Source of the DNA: Chlamydiota bacterium
Lineage (GTDB): Bacteria > Chlamydiota > Chlamydiia > Chlamydiales > RGXB01
DNA: 64,000 bases
Assembly: GCA_016866495.1 (NCBI GenBank)
Contig: VGMG01000004.1
Span: 1 to 64,000, forward strand
Reading direction: 5' to 3'
The first letter of the stretch is position 1, and each line of letters begins with the position of its first letter. The translations under genes were made by a program, and so were the position numbers. The notes under the pieces were generated by a model. It ran no database searches. It saw only the letters and a list, made by a program, of their open reading frames with translations, and was not told where the DNA came from. Positions 17,594 through 26,083 of the stretch are shown one piece after another.

Positions 17594-17980
17594 TTATTGA
17601 CCTTTTTTTGCCATTACAAGAGTTTCACCGGCTACTAGACCAAAGATCAAGAAAGCTAAAGGTGAGACAACAATCGAGATTACGATGGCAACAATAGCAA
17701 TAGCGAGTTGACCGTATTTGTTTCCAGATCCGGCACTAAATTTCATAGCCGAACCTAACCCTTGTCTAATGGGCTGGGGGAGAAGGGTTCCGATAATTCC
17801 ACCTAAACCTAAAAGAATTATACACCAGGTTTCCATACCGAAAAGGTAACGGGCGCTTATAGCTGATAGTATAAAAATCAGACTGAGGCTGATTTCAGCT
17901 CCATAATTTTTGAAAAAAGATTGCATTTCTTCGACTGAAACACCCTCTTTTTTTGGTCTGTTTGGATCATTATTTGCCAT
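17594..17980 (-). CDS. Small polytopic membrane protein, unknown function
   Basis: The protein has 128 residues: a hydrophilic start of about 25 residues, then three hydrophobic helices (roughly residues 28-48, 52-68 and 90-118). Loops are short and contain PQPIRQGLGS. I do not recognise a family. It stands alone between convergent and divergent neighbours. The region before its ATG is AT-rich. Confidence 0.65.
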   Translation of the reverse strand: MANNDPNRPKKEGVSVEEMQSFFKNYGAEISLSLIFILSAISARYLFGMETWCIILLGLGGIIGTLLPQPIRQGLGSAMKFSAGSGNKYGQLAIAIVAIVISIVVSPLAFLIFGLVAGETLVMAKKGQ

Positions 17981-18074
17981 GAAATGGATTTCCTTATTGT
18001 TTTCTTCACAATAAACATTTACGAATTTTTTTCAATAAATGGATGTTAAACCCTAGTTTCTATATACTTATCGC

Positions 18075-19364
18075 ATGTGGTCCTATTTTTCAAAATGGAT
18101 AACTCTCTATCGTAGGTGGGTGAGCATACTGATGACTGCGTCCGTAGTAGCCCCTTTAATCCCTTTTGGTTACTGGCTTTACACATTAAAAACCCAAAAA
18201 AAGAACACTATTGCTCCACAAGAGCTCTCTATAAGCGGCCAAAAGTTTATTTTCCCCGACTGGAACGAAAAATGGTTTTCAACTTCTTATAAGGAGATAG
18301 GTGAGCTTTACCCCCCTTTTTATGAAAAATTAGAATTTCTGGGGCTGAATACCCGTCCTGATCTAGATGCAAACGAGGCGCTTTTTCGCATAAAAGGGAA
18401 AAATGAGGAAAGGGTCGTTTTACTTGGTTGCCCGTTTTACCTAGGCTTTGATGCCCAATCCCATCTCTATTTTTGTGACCCGGCTGATGCGGTCTATCAG
18501 GTTATTTTTGACGGTGAAGAGCTCAAAGTTTTTTGGGTTGGGGGTGAAAAGGAGCTTTTTGCCTACCAATACACCGAAAAAAAAGGGGGCAGTGAATCTT
18601 TTAGTTTGCGTCTGCCAAAAGAGCAGTTCAAGAGATGGAAATACCTGGGTCGCGATACGCTTTTGGAGTTTTTAAAAAAAGAAAAAAGGGAGGCTGTGCG
18701 CTTATTTGATCCGGTGCAGCAGAGGCTTTATCTTTTGACGATTAAGGATCTTCTTTATTTAAAAGAGGGTCGCCTTTTTTTTGAAATGCCAAAAGAGAGT
18801 AGGGGCGAATGCTTTTTTTCTAAATTACAAAATGTAGAAGATACGTTTGTGACTTTTACTCTTTGGGATCAAAAAGGGTTTCAAAAAGAGCTCATCCAAA
18901 TTCCCATTGAAAAACCAATAAAGTATGGAGCCAGGGTGCAGACTTTTTTGGAGGGGGCCAAACCATTTGGATACGAGGCTATCTGGCTTAAAAATGGTTC
19001 TAAAATGGCTCTTTATGTGGGGGATTGGCTTATAGAAGAGAATGGAAATTGGGTCCGCCCCACAAATTCTAAACTTGAAGATGCCTTTGAAGGGCGTTTG
19101 AATGTTGCCCTTTTACACTTTTTTTCGATGCAAAAAGAGGGGGGCAAATGGGTGGTACATTTTGAGGTTTTTGACGGTCTTCATATACAAAAAGAGTCTA
19201 TAAGAGTTACATTAGATCTCAAATCATCTCTGGGGGCTGCTGCACCGTTGAAGGCGAGCTCTAAAACAGAAAAAAAAGAGGAGTCTAAGGAGGGTGCCCG
19301 CCACTTTCCCCCTGCAATAGACCCGATGTTGGATGATTTTGATGATGATTTAGAGGATTTCTGA
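18075..19364 (+). CDS. Bitopic membrane protein at the head of the gsp operon
   Basis: The protein has 429 residues. It has an N-terminal transmembrane helix (about residues 18-36), a large soluble domain of some 330 residues, and a charged tail ending in a strongly acidic DDFDDDLEDF. It precedes gspD with a one-base stop/start overlap (TGATG), so it is the first gene of the secretion operon. An uncharacterised gene also precedes gspD in Chlamydia. By topology and position it may play the GspC/PilP-like role of connecting the inner-membrane platform to the secretin, but sequence similarity to those proteins is not evident to me. Confidence 0.65.
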   Translation: MWSYFSKWITLYRRWVSILMTASVVAPLIPFGYWLYTLKTQKKNTIAPQELSISGQKFIFPDWNEKWFSTSYKEIGELYPPFYEKLEFLGLNTRPDLDANEALFRIKGKNEERVVLLGCPFYLGFDAQSHLYFCDPADAVYQVIFDGEELKVFWVGGEKELFAYQYTEKKGGSESFSLRLPKEQFKRWKYLGRDTLLEFLKKEKREAVRLFDPVQQRLYLLTIKDLLYLKEGRLFFEMPKESRGECFFSKLQNVEDTFVTFTLWDQKGFQKELIQIPIEKPIKYGARVQTFLEGAKPFGYEAIWLKNGSKMALYVGDWLIEENGNWVRPTNSKLEDAFEGRLNVALLHFFSMQKEGGKWVVHFEVFDGLHIQKESIRVTLDLKSSLGAAAPLKASSKTEKKEESKEGARHFPPAIDPMLDDFDDDLEDF

Positions 19365-21700
19365 TGAGGCGATTTCTACTACGAGCTTTAAGTCTTTGTT
19401 TACCTTTTTATTTTCTAGATGCTAAAGATAGACTGCTGCATCCGGAGGATAAAAAACAGATTCTCCCCCAAATGCAAAATGATCTTGCTATTGAAAGAAA
19501 AGAGATAGATGAGCTTTACCAGCAAGCCCATGCTCTAGTTTCGCAAAACGCTCAAATAGACGAGTATCAAGATCTTTTAACCCGTATCAATGAGAAAAAA
19601 AAGAAACTAGAGGAGAAGCAAAAAGATTGGAAAAATCGATTTTCGTACCTTTTTGCTCCAAAAAAAGAGGATTTTGCTCTCTTTGATCAAGAGGAAACAA
19701 CAATAGGACAACTCATTAGCGAGTATGGGTCTAAAGACTTTCTTTACATCCTTCCCCAAGATGTATCGTCGATAAAAATTTCTATGCAATCGGCAATTGC
19801 CATTCCCAGAGAGTCTTGGCAGGAGATGATCGACCTCATTTTGCAATATAACGGCGTGGGTGTGATTGAACTCAATCCTTTTGCAAGGCAACTCTTTTTA
19901 CTCAAGCAAGACCTTATAACGTGCAATAGAATCACCTACAAAAAAGAGCATCTAGCTCTGGTGCCAAATTCTAGTCGGGTGATGCATCTTTTTGAGGCGC
20001 CTGTCGAAAACATTAAAAATACTTTCTTTTTTTTCGATAGATTTCGCGATACAAAAAGGACATTTGTCTATCAAATTGGGGCAAAAATGGCTCTTGTGGG
20101 GACAAAAGAGGATGTGGTTCGCTTGATCGAGATGTACGATGGTGCTTTTGATGATGAAGCAGAAAGAATTACACGGGTCATGTCATTGCAAAAGCTCTCG
20201 CCAGACGAGATGAAAAATATTTTGAAGGCTTTTTTCGGGGGCCTTGCCGAAAATACTAGCATGCTAGGAAAGAACCCAACCGAGCTGTCTGTTTTGCCTT
20301 TGGTTCAAGAATCCGGAATCGTCCTGGTAGGCCCAAAAAAACTTGTCGAAAGGGCGATGGAAATTGCCAAGCAAACCGAAGATCAATTGATAGACCCTTC
20401 CGAGATGACAGTTTTTTGGTACGTATGCCGCCACAGCGATCCGAATGATATATCTGAAATTTTAGAACAGGTCTATGCCTCGTTGATGAAGTTCGGATTA
20501 GAGTCTTTAGAAAAAAAAGAGACTAAAGAACAGCAAGCATCAAGGGAGGTTCTCCTCAATGAGCCTACCCCCGGGGCTTACAATACTGTAGATCCAGCTG
20601 TCAGGGGTCTTGTAAATCCTCCAAAAGTACAGACTCCCGAGCCGCAAGGACCTGTAAAAACGGTGAAGCTGAAAAATTTCATCCCTTATGGCAAAGCCGG
20701 AGGGATCATGATGGTTGTGCGCAAAGACACTCTCGACCGGATCAAAGATCTTTTAAAAATGCTCGACGTTCCCAAAAAAATGGTCCATTTTGAGGTGATC
20801 TTGTGTGAAAAACGGACCAACATGCAGACGAATTCAGGGCTCAATCTCTTAAGAATTGGAACAAATGCGCTAGGTCAAGTCGCGGGTGGTTTGGATTTTT
20901 TAAATCAGCCGGCGCAAGCCAATAGAGGCATTCTTGAATTTTTCTTTAGTCGACCGCGCTCCAAGGCCTTTCCCGCTTTTGATTTGACCTACAACTTCTT
21001 AATGAACCAAGAGGATATACGAATCCATTCTTCTCCAACAGTAACAACGATCAATCAAACGCCTGCGACAATTGCAATTGTTGAGGAGATTTCCATCAAT
21101 AACGGAGCTGCTGCAGTAAATAATACGGGTGGTTCTATCTCCTATCAGGATTCGTACTCACGTGCACAGTATGGGGTGACGTTGGTAATGACACCCACAG
21201 TCCATGATCCTGAACCTGACGATGACCAAAGACGCAACTACATCACAATAGATGCAGATGTCACATTTGACACAATTAAAAGTGATATTGCTTTCAAACC
21301 CGATGTGAACCGCCGTCACGTCATTAACCAAGTGAGGGTCTTGGATGGGGAGACGATCATCATGGGTGGGCTAAAACGGAAAGATTCCCTTGATAAAACA
21401 GAAAAGCTTCCGTTTTTGGGGGAGATCCCCGGTTTAGCAAAAGTTTTTGGTGCCTCCCAAATGACCGATCAACTGACCGATATGTACATATTCATTACCC
21501 CTAGAGTAATAAAAAGTACCCATGCGGATTTAGAGGCGATCAGACAAGAGGAGCTTTGCCGCAGACCTGGAGATTTGCCCCCTTTTCTGGAGTGTCGCAA
21601 AGAGGCGAAAATGAAACAGAAGAAAAAGCTTTTTGAACAAAGCATGAAGCTTTTGACCGGAAATACCCATGACTACAAAGATCCCTCCTGCCGTTACTGA
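19364..21700 (+). CDS. gspD: Type II secretion/pilus secretin GspD
   Basis: This is an outer-membrane secretin of 778 residues. A signal peptide (MRRFLLRALSLCLPFYFLDA) is followed by a coiled-coil stretch rich in Lys/Glu (residues about 25-95). N-type domains come next, and then the conserved secretin core: SSPTVTTINQTPATI, YGVTLVMTPTV, then VNQVRVLDGETIIMGGL-like text, and LPFLGEIPGLAKVFG, ending in FITPRVI. The N-terminal coiled coil is unusual for GspD and may replace missing scaffolding. The gene overlaps gspE by 32 bases. No gspC, gspL or gspM homologue is recognisable next to it, as in Chlamydia. Confidence 0.92.
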   Translation: MRRFLLRALSLCLPFYFLDAKDRLLHPEDKKQILPQMQNDLAIERKEIDELYQQAHALVSQNAQIDEYQDLLTRINEKKKKLEEKQKDWKNRFSYLFAPKKEDFALFDQEETTIGQLISEYGSKDFLYILPQDVSSIKISMQSAIAIPRESWQEMIDLILQYNGVGVIELNPFARQLFLLKQDLITCNRITYKKEHLALVPNSSRVMHLFEAPVENIKNTFFFFDRFRDTKRTFVYQIGAKMALVGTKEDVVRLIEMYDGAFDDEAERITRVMSLQKLSPDEMKNILKAFFGGLAENTSMLGKNPTELSVLPLVQESGIVLVGPKKLVERAMEIAKQTEDQLIDPSEMTVFWYVCRHSDPNDISEILEQVYASLMKFGLESLEKKETKEQQASREVLLNEPTPGAYNTVDPAVRGLVNPPKVQTPEPQGPVKTVKLKNFIPYGKAGGIMMVVRKDTLDRIKDLLKMLDVPKKMVHFEVILCEKRTNMQTNSGLNLLRIGTNALGQVAGGLDFLNQPAQANRGILEFFFSRPRSKAFPAFDLTYNFLMNQEDIRIHSSPTVTTINQTPATIAIVEEISINNGAAAVNNTGGSISYQDSYSRAQYGVTLVMTPTVHDPEPDDDQRRNYITIDADVTFDTIKSDIAFKPDVNRRHVINQVRVLDGETIIMGGLKRKDSLDKTEKLPFLGEIPGLAKVFGASQMTDQLTDMYIFITPRVIKSTHADLEAIRQEELCRRPGDLPPFLECRKEAKMKQKKKLFEQSMKLLTGNTHDYKDPSCRY

Positions 21701-23204
21701 ACTAGACCTAACTCAAAGCCTGCACTGGCATAAATCCCAAGTTTTACTTGAGGGGCGGCAGATCGTCCCTTATTCTTTTGCAAAAAAGCATAGGCTTATC
21801 CCGTTCTTCGAAAATGAGGAGAAAATAGAGGTGGCAGTTCTGGATCTTTTTTGTTTTGAGGCCCTCGATGATTTAAGATTTAAAACAAAAAAAAGAATAG
21901 AGCCGTATGTAAAGTCTTTAGAGGAGATCGAGCAGGCTATAGAGATATGCTACCATAGAAATAGCCAAAAATCTCAAGAGGAACCTCAAAAACAAGAGCA
22001 AGAGGCCTCTCATGAACATTACGATCTTTTGGAAGTGCGACAACAAAGCGGAATTATTCAAATTTGTGACCGACTCCTTTTGGATGCTATTACGCAAAAA
22101 GCCTCAGACATGCATTTTGAGCCTCAAGAAAATTTTTTGCAGGTCCGATTTAGAATTGACGGTGTGCTTCATGAGAAGAAAATGGTCTCGAGAAGTCAGC
22201 AAAATGAGCTTGTGACGCGTCTTAAAGTCCTAGCGAAGCTGGATATCGCCGAATCGAGGTTGCCTCAAGATGGCAGAATGAAGCTTTCTGTGGGGGAGAG
22301 GCAAATCGATTTTCGTGTATCCACAGTTCCCGTAGTATTTGGAGAGAGGGTTGTCCTACGTATTTTGGATAAAAAAAATATCTACCTAGGGTTGGATGCA
22401 ATCGGACTGGGAAAAGATTTACTCGAAAAGCTCAGAAACCTTCTCACAAAAACCCAAGGCATACTCCTTGTTACAGGCCCGACCGGTAGCGGTAAAACAA
22501 CCACTCTTTATAGCGCCTTGAAGGAGCTCGACTCCTCATCGATCAATATAATGACCATTGAAGATCCGGTAGAATATAAGCTAGCTCACATGGCTCAAAT
22601 TGGGGTAAATCCCAAAATTCAGCTCTCCTTCAGTACAGGATTAAGACATATTTTACGGCAAGACCCTGATGTGATTATGGTGGGGGAAATTCGGGATAAA
22701 GAGACAGCTGAAATCGCGATTCAAGCCTCATTAACAGGGCACTTGGTTTTGTCAACTTTACATACTAACGACGCTTTAAGCGCCCCCACCCGGCTGATCG
22801 ATATGGGGATCGAGCCATTTTTGATTTCCTCCTCGCTAATTGGTGTTTTGGCTCAGCGTCTGGTACGCGTCGTTTGCCCCTGCTGTAAAGAGCGCTACCT
22901 CCCAAGTGATGAAGAGTGTAGAGACCTGGGTCTTGAATCTGAAAAACCGACCCTTTATCGGGCAAAAGGTTGCCCTAATTGCTTTGAGTTGGGTTACAAA
23001 GGGAGAATGGGAATCTATGAGTTGCTTGTGATGACACCCTCAATGAGATCCTTATATCACGAGGAGCAAGATCCTGTAAAAAGAGCGATTCAAGCTAAGA
23101 AAAACGGATTTATATCTTTGCGTGAACAAGGAATTCGTTTGGTTTTAGATGGAACTACAACCGTAGAAGAGATTGTGCGTGTAACGGGAAAGGGGGCTGT
23201 TTAG
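21669..23204 (+). CDS. gspE: Type II secretion/pilus assembly ATPase GspE
   Basis: This cytoplasmic hexameric ATPase drives pseudopilus assembly. The 511 residues include an N-terminal GspE-N-like domain, Walker A GPTGSGKTTTLY, an Asp box (MTIEDPVEY), Walker B DPDVIMVGEIRD, a His box (GHLVLSTLHTNDA), and the four-cysteine zinc site (CPCC and later CPNC). All catalytic motifs are intact. It overlaps gspD, and gspF begins on the base after its TAG. Confidence 0.96.
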   Translation: MTTKIPPAVTELDLTQSLHWHKSQVLLEGRQIVPYSFAKKHRLIPFFENEEKIEVAVLDLFCFEALDDLRFKTKKRIEPYVKSLEEIEQAIEICYHRNSQKSQEEPQKQEQEASHEHYDLLEVRQQSGIIQICDRLLLDAITQKASDMHFEPQENFLQVRFRIDGVLHEKKMVSRSQQNELVTRLKVLAKLDIAESRLPQDGRMKLSVGERQIDFRVSTVPVVFGERVVLRILDKKNIYLGLDAIGLGKDLLEKLRNLLTKTQGILLVTGPTGSGKTTTLYSALKELDSSSINIMTIEDPVEYKLAHMAQIGVNPKIQLSFSTGLRHILRQDPDVIMVGEIRDKETAEIAIQASLTGHLVLSTLHTNDALSAPTRLIDMGIEPFLISSSLIGVLAQRLVRVVCPCCKERYLPSDEECRDLGLESEKPTLYRAKGCPNCFELGYKGRMGIYELLVMTPSMRSLYHEEQDPVKRAIQAKKNGFISLREQGIRLVLDGTTTVEEIVRVTGKGAV

Positions 23205-24392
23205 ATGCCAATTTATGTATATAAAGAGATGGATGCAGGGGGGGCAGTATTGAAAAAGGAGCTTTGGGCCGATTCTTTGGAGGGGGCAAGAGAGGCCCTA
23301 ATTAAAGAGGAGATCTGGTTTACCGAGGTTTTTTTAAAAAAAGGTACGGCCAAATCGCCACTCAATCTAGAGGACAAAATCCTTTTTTTTCAAGACTTGT
23401 ATCAGCTGTTGCATGCAGGAATAGTTCTTTTTGATGCTATGGATCTTATCGAGCAAAAATTTGAGGGAACAAAAAATGCTCCTATTTTTTTGGGGATCAA
23501 AGAATCCTTAAAACGGGGAAAAAGTTTTTCCCAGGCGATGGAAGAAACAAACCTTGCCTTTGATCCTGTAACTATAGGGATGATTCGGATGGCAGAAACA
23601 TCAGGACAAATTGTTTCAACTATAAAAGAAATCCTCCACATGCTTAAAAAAAAACAGGCCCTGAAAAAACAGGTGATTTCGGCGGTTAGTTACCCAGCTT
23701 TTTTACTGGTTCTGGCTCTTGTGATTATGGTTGTTCTTTTGTGTTTTCTAGTCCCCTCTCTCAAAGACCTTTTTTCAGAAAAAAATCTCCCTTTCCTTAC
23801 ACGCCTCATCATACAAGCTTCCACAATCCTTACCGATAACGTAGGGATTTTTGGATTTTTTTTCGTTGGTGCACCATTTGTAGTCCGCTTTTTTTTAAGG
23901 TGGGAAAAAATCTCCTTTTTTCTTGGTGAGGCCATCTTAAAAATACCAATAGTGTCAAGTTTTTTAAAAGAGCTCATGATGGCAAGGTTTTGTCGCACTC
24001 TTTTTGCCTTAATAGCAGCAAATGTTTCCTTGGTAGAGGCTTTAGAGTTGTGCAAAGGGGTAATGGAGAACCGCTTTTTTATTCAAACGATTGACCGGGC
24101 ACTTTTTTTAATCCAAAAGGGAAATCCCATCTCTGTTTCGTTCAAAGAGTGCCCTTTAATCTCTCCTCTATTTTGTAGGATGCTGGAGACGGCTGAAAAA
24201 AGTGGAGAATTAAAAACTGTTTTAGAGCAAGCGGGGGAGCTTTACGAGCAGAGCGTAGAGACCTCCTTGAAAAAAATGGTGGGTGTTTTGCAGCCTTTTT
24301 TGATCATTTTTATCGGATTAATTGTGGGATTGATTATGATAGGTACCCTTTTACCAATGACAGATATCAGATCTTTTATGGAGGCTTCATGA
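23205..24392 (+). CDS. gspF: Type II secretion/pilus inner-membrane platform protein GspF
   Basis: The 395 residues form the typical two GspF repeats, each a helical cytoplasmic domain followed by transmembrane helices. The first includes FFQDLYQLLHAGIVLFDAM and TIGMIRMAETSGQ, and the second FCRTLFALIAANVSLVEALE and FCRMLETAEKSGELKTVLE. Membrane helices occur around residues 165-190, 210-230 and 365-385. Its ATG follows the gspE stop immediately and its stop overlaps the next gene by four bases. Confidence 0.94.
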   Translation: MPIYVYKEMDAGGAVLKKELWADSLEGAREALIKEEIWFTEVFLKKGTAKSPLNLEDKILFFQDLYQLLHAGIVLFDAMDLIEQKFEGTKNAPIFLGIKESLKRGKSFSQAMEETNLAFDPVTIGMIRMAETSGQIVSTIKEILHMLKKKQALKKQVISAVSYPAFLLVLALVIMVVLLCFLVPSLKDLFSEKNLPFLTRLIIQASTILTDNVGIFGFFFVGAPFVVRFFLRWEKISFFLGEAILKIPIVSSFLKELMMARFCRTLFALIAANVSLVEALELCKGVMENRFFIQTIDRALFLIQKGNPISVSFKECPLISPLFCRMLETAEKSGELKTVLEQAGELYEQSVETSLKKMVGVLQPFLIIFIGLIVGLIMIGTLLPMTDIRSFMEAS

Positions 24393-24820
24393 AAAAAAAG
24401 GCAAAAAAAGCGCTTACGCTGATCGAAATCATGATTGTAATGTTGATTTTAGGTTTAATTTCCGGACTTTTCATGTTCAATATGAAAGGTAGCCTTGAGG
24501 AGGGTAAAGCATTTAAGACCGAACAAGCTTCTCAACAAATTCAAGAGATCTTTTCCATGCAGATTGCTATGGGGGTAGATCCTGAAACGATCCAAAAAGA
24601 GCCCGAGCTTGTACTAAAAAATGCCAAAATGTTCAAGGATCCAAAATCTATGCTTAAAGATGGGTGGGGCGTGCCCTACCAAATTGAAGTTTCTGAAGAT
24701 GATGAGGTGTTTGTTCGATCTGAAAAATTTTTGACCTATGTCCAGAAGCAAAAAAATATTTCAGAGGAGGCGCTCAAAGAAAAATACTCCTGGATGTTTC
24801 CGCCGGCAAAAATAGGCTGA
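24389..24820 (+). CDS. gspG: Major pseudopilin GspG-like
   Basis: A 143-residue prepilin: basic leader, then KALTLIEIMIVMLILGLISGLF. This gives a type IV prepilin cleavage site before a hydrophobic helix with Glu at the fifth mature position. The soluble part is short and contains a GspG-like SMLKDGWGVPYQIE segment. The usual glycine before the cleavage site is alanine here (KA/LTLIE), as occurs in some prepilins. It overlaps gspF by four bases. No prepilin peptidase gene is in the window. Confidence 0.87.
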   Translation: MKKKAKKALTLIEIMIVMLILGLISGLFMFNMKGSLEEGKAFKTEQASQQIQEIFSMQIAMGVDPETIQKEPELVLKNAKMFKDPKSMLKDGWGVPYQIEVSEDDEVFVRSEKFLTYVQKQKNISEEALKEKYSWMFPPAKIG

Positions 24821-24826
24821 ATTTCT

Positions 24827-25204
24827 GTGAGGGTTAAAAAAAAGGGGAAAGCTTTCACACTTTTAGAGATGTTGATCGTCCTGGCTCTTCTTGGAACTCT
24901 TATTGTCACTTGTTCGATGAAAGGGCTAGAGTACTTAAAATTCTACAAAGAGAGTAACGCAACAAAAGAATATCGGCGAACGCTTCAGCTGTTTTCTGAG
25001 TATGCTCAATTAGAAAATATCTCATTTGTGGTGAACTTCGAGCAAAAAAATGGAAAAACTTGGGTCAAAATGGATGAAAAAGAGGGGCTTAGTGAAAAAA
25101 TTTTTTCCTCTAAAATTCTCTATTTTGAAAAAAAAATAAAAGAAAAAAAAATCTGTTTTCATGCGGACGGTAGCCGTGAAATTTTGGATCAAGAATACGA
25201 ATGA
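24827..25204 (+). CDS. Minor pseudopilin (prepilin-type N-terminal methylation site)
   Basis: A 125-residue second prepilin: RVKKKGKAFTLLEMLIVLALLGTLIV, with the canonical A/FTLLE cleavage motif, then a soluble domain of about 90 residues. It is probably a GspH-like minor pseudopilin. The start codon is GTG, six bases after the gspG stop. A four-base overlap (ATGA) joins it to the glycosyltransferase-like gene. Confidence 0.8.
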   Translation: MRVKKKGKAFTLLEMLIVLALLGTLIVTCSMKGLEYLKFYKESNATKEYRRTLQLFSEYAQLENISFVVNFEQKNGKTWVKMDEKEGLSEKIFSSKILYFEKKIKEKKICFHADGSREILDQEYE

Positions 25205-26004
25205 AACTTTTTACAATTATTTACCTTTTCCTAATTTTTCTCCCCTTTTTTGGTGAGGAACCGGTTCGCACTAGAAAAAATCTAGTTATTATTGTTGCGT
25301 CAGACAAGTTGCTTGTTTACAAAGCCCATACCTACTCCTGGCGTCGCTACATGCACAAGTTTAAAGATAATTTTGAGTGTTGGTTTGTCAAATCAGATCC
25401 AGATCTTGAAGTGGATCATAAATTTGAGAAAGATGTTCTCTGGGTTAAAGAGGTCGACAGCCTATGCCCCGGGGTTATGGATAAAACTCTCCATGCTATG
25501 GAGGTCTTTTTGCCCCGTTTGGATGAGTTTGATTTCATTATACGACCCAACCAGTCCTCTTTTTTAGTTTTCCCAACACTTTTAAATTTTTTGAATAGAC
25601 TTCCTTTAGAAAAAACGGCTGCCGGAGATGTAAGTACCGTTCAATTTGATGGAACTAAAGTCCCTTTTCTAGGGGGTGCTTGTTACATAGTATCGAAAGA
25701 TGTAGTGCGCTTGATGCTAGAAAATAAAGATAGTTTGATGCACTTACCTCCCAAATTAGAAAACTGGGATGACTTGGTGCTCACTAGGTTTCTTTTTAGC
25801 CAAAACATATCTCCTATTAACCACCCCATAATCAATCTTGAGGGGGCTTTTCGTCGTCCTTTAAAAATTTTTGATCAATTTGACGAGAAGGTCTTTCATT
25901 TCAGAATCAAGACGCATAGAGATGATTATGGTCGGTATAGGGCCGAAAAAATTATCCATGACGAGCTTTTTCAAATTTATTATAACGGACTTTTTAGCGA
26001 CTGA
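25201..26004 (+). CDS. Exported or membrane-anchored glycosyltransferase-like protein (GT31-like)
   Basis: The protein has 267 residues. A signal peptide or anchor (MKLFTIIYLFLIFLPFFG) is followed by a domain with features of fringe/galactosyltransferase-type enzymes. These are DFIIRPNQSSFLVFPTLL, then PFLGGACYIVSKDVVRLML, and NWDDLVLTRFL, the last resembling the DD acceptor/catalytic motif. The DXD motif that normally binds the metal is replaced by RPN. It is the last gene of the gsp operon (four-base overlap), suggesting an envelope or secreted-protein glycosylation role. The assignment rests on motif spacing only. Confidence 0.5.
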   Translation: MKLFTIIYLFLIFLPFFGEEPVRTRKNLVIIVASDKLLVYKAHTYSWRRYMHKFKDNFECWFVKSDPDLEVDHKFEKDVLWVKEVDSLCPGVMDKTLHAMEVFLPRLDEFDFIIRPNQSSFLVFPTLLNFLNRLPLEKTAAGDVSTVQFDGTKVPFLGGACYIVSKDVVRLMLENKDSLMHLPPKLENWDDLVLTRFLFSQNISPINHPIINLEGAFRRPLKIFDQFDEKVFHFRIKTHRDDYGRYRAEKIIHDELFQIYYNGLFSD

Positions 26005-26020
26005 TGGGCTCTAACATCTA

Positions 26021-26050
26021 TTGCGTCAAAAACGGATATTTCAGTAGAAT
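26021..26050 (+). promoter_or_regulatory. Sigma-66/70 promoter of the MORN-repeat gene
   Basis: TTGCGT (26021-26026), an 18-base spacer and TAGAAT (26045-26050) lie 33 bases before the ATG at 26084. The segment TTTCAGTAGAAT is shared exactly with the promoter at 16863. Confidence 0.5.
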
Positions 26051-26083
26051 AGGTGATTAAACTTATCGGAGATTCGAGGCGCC

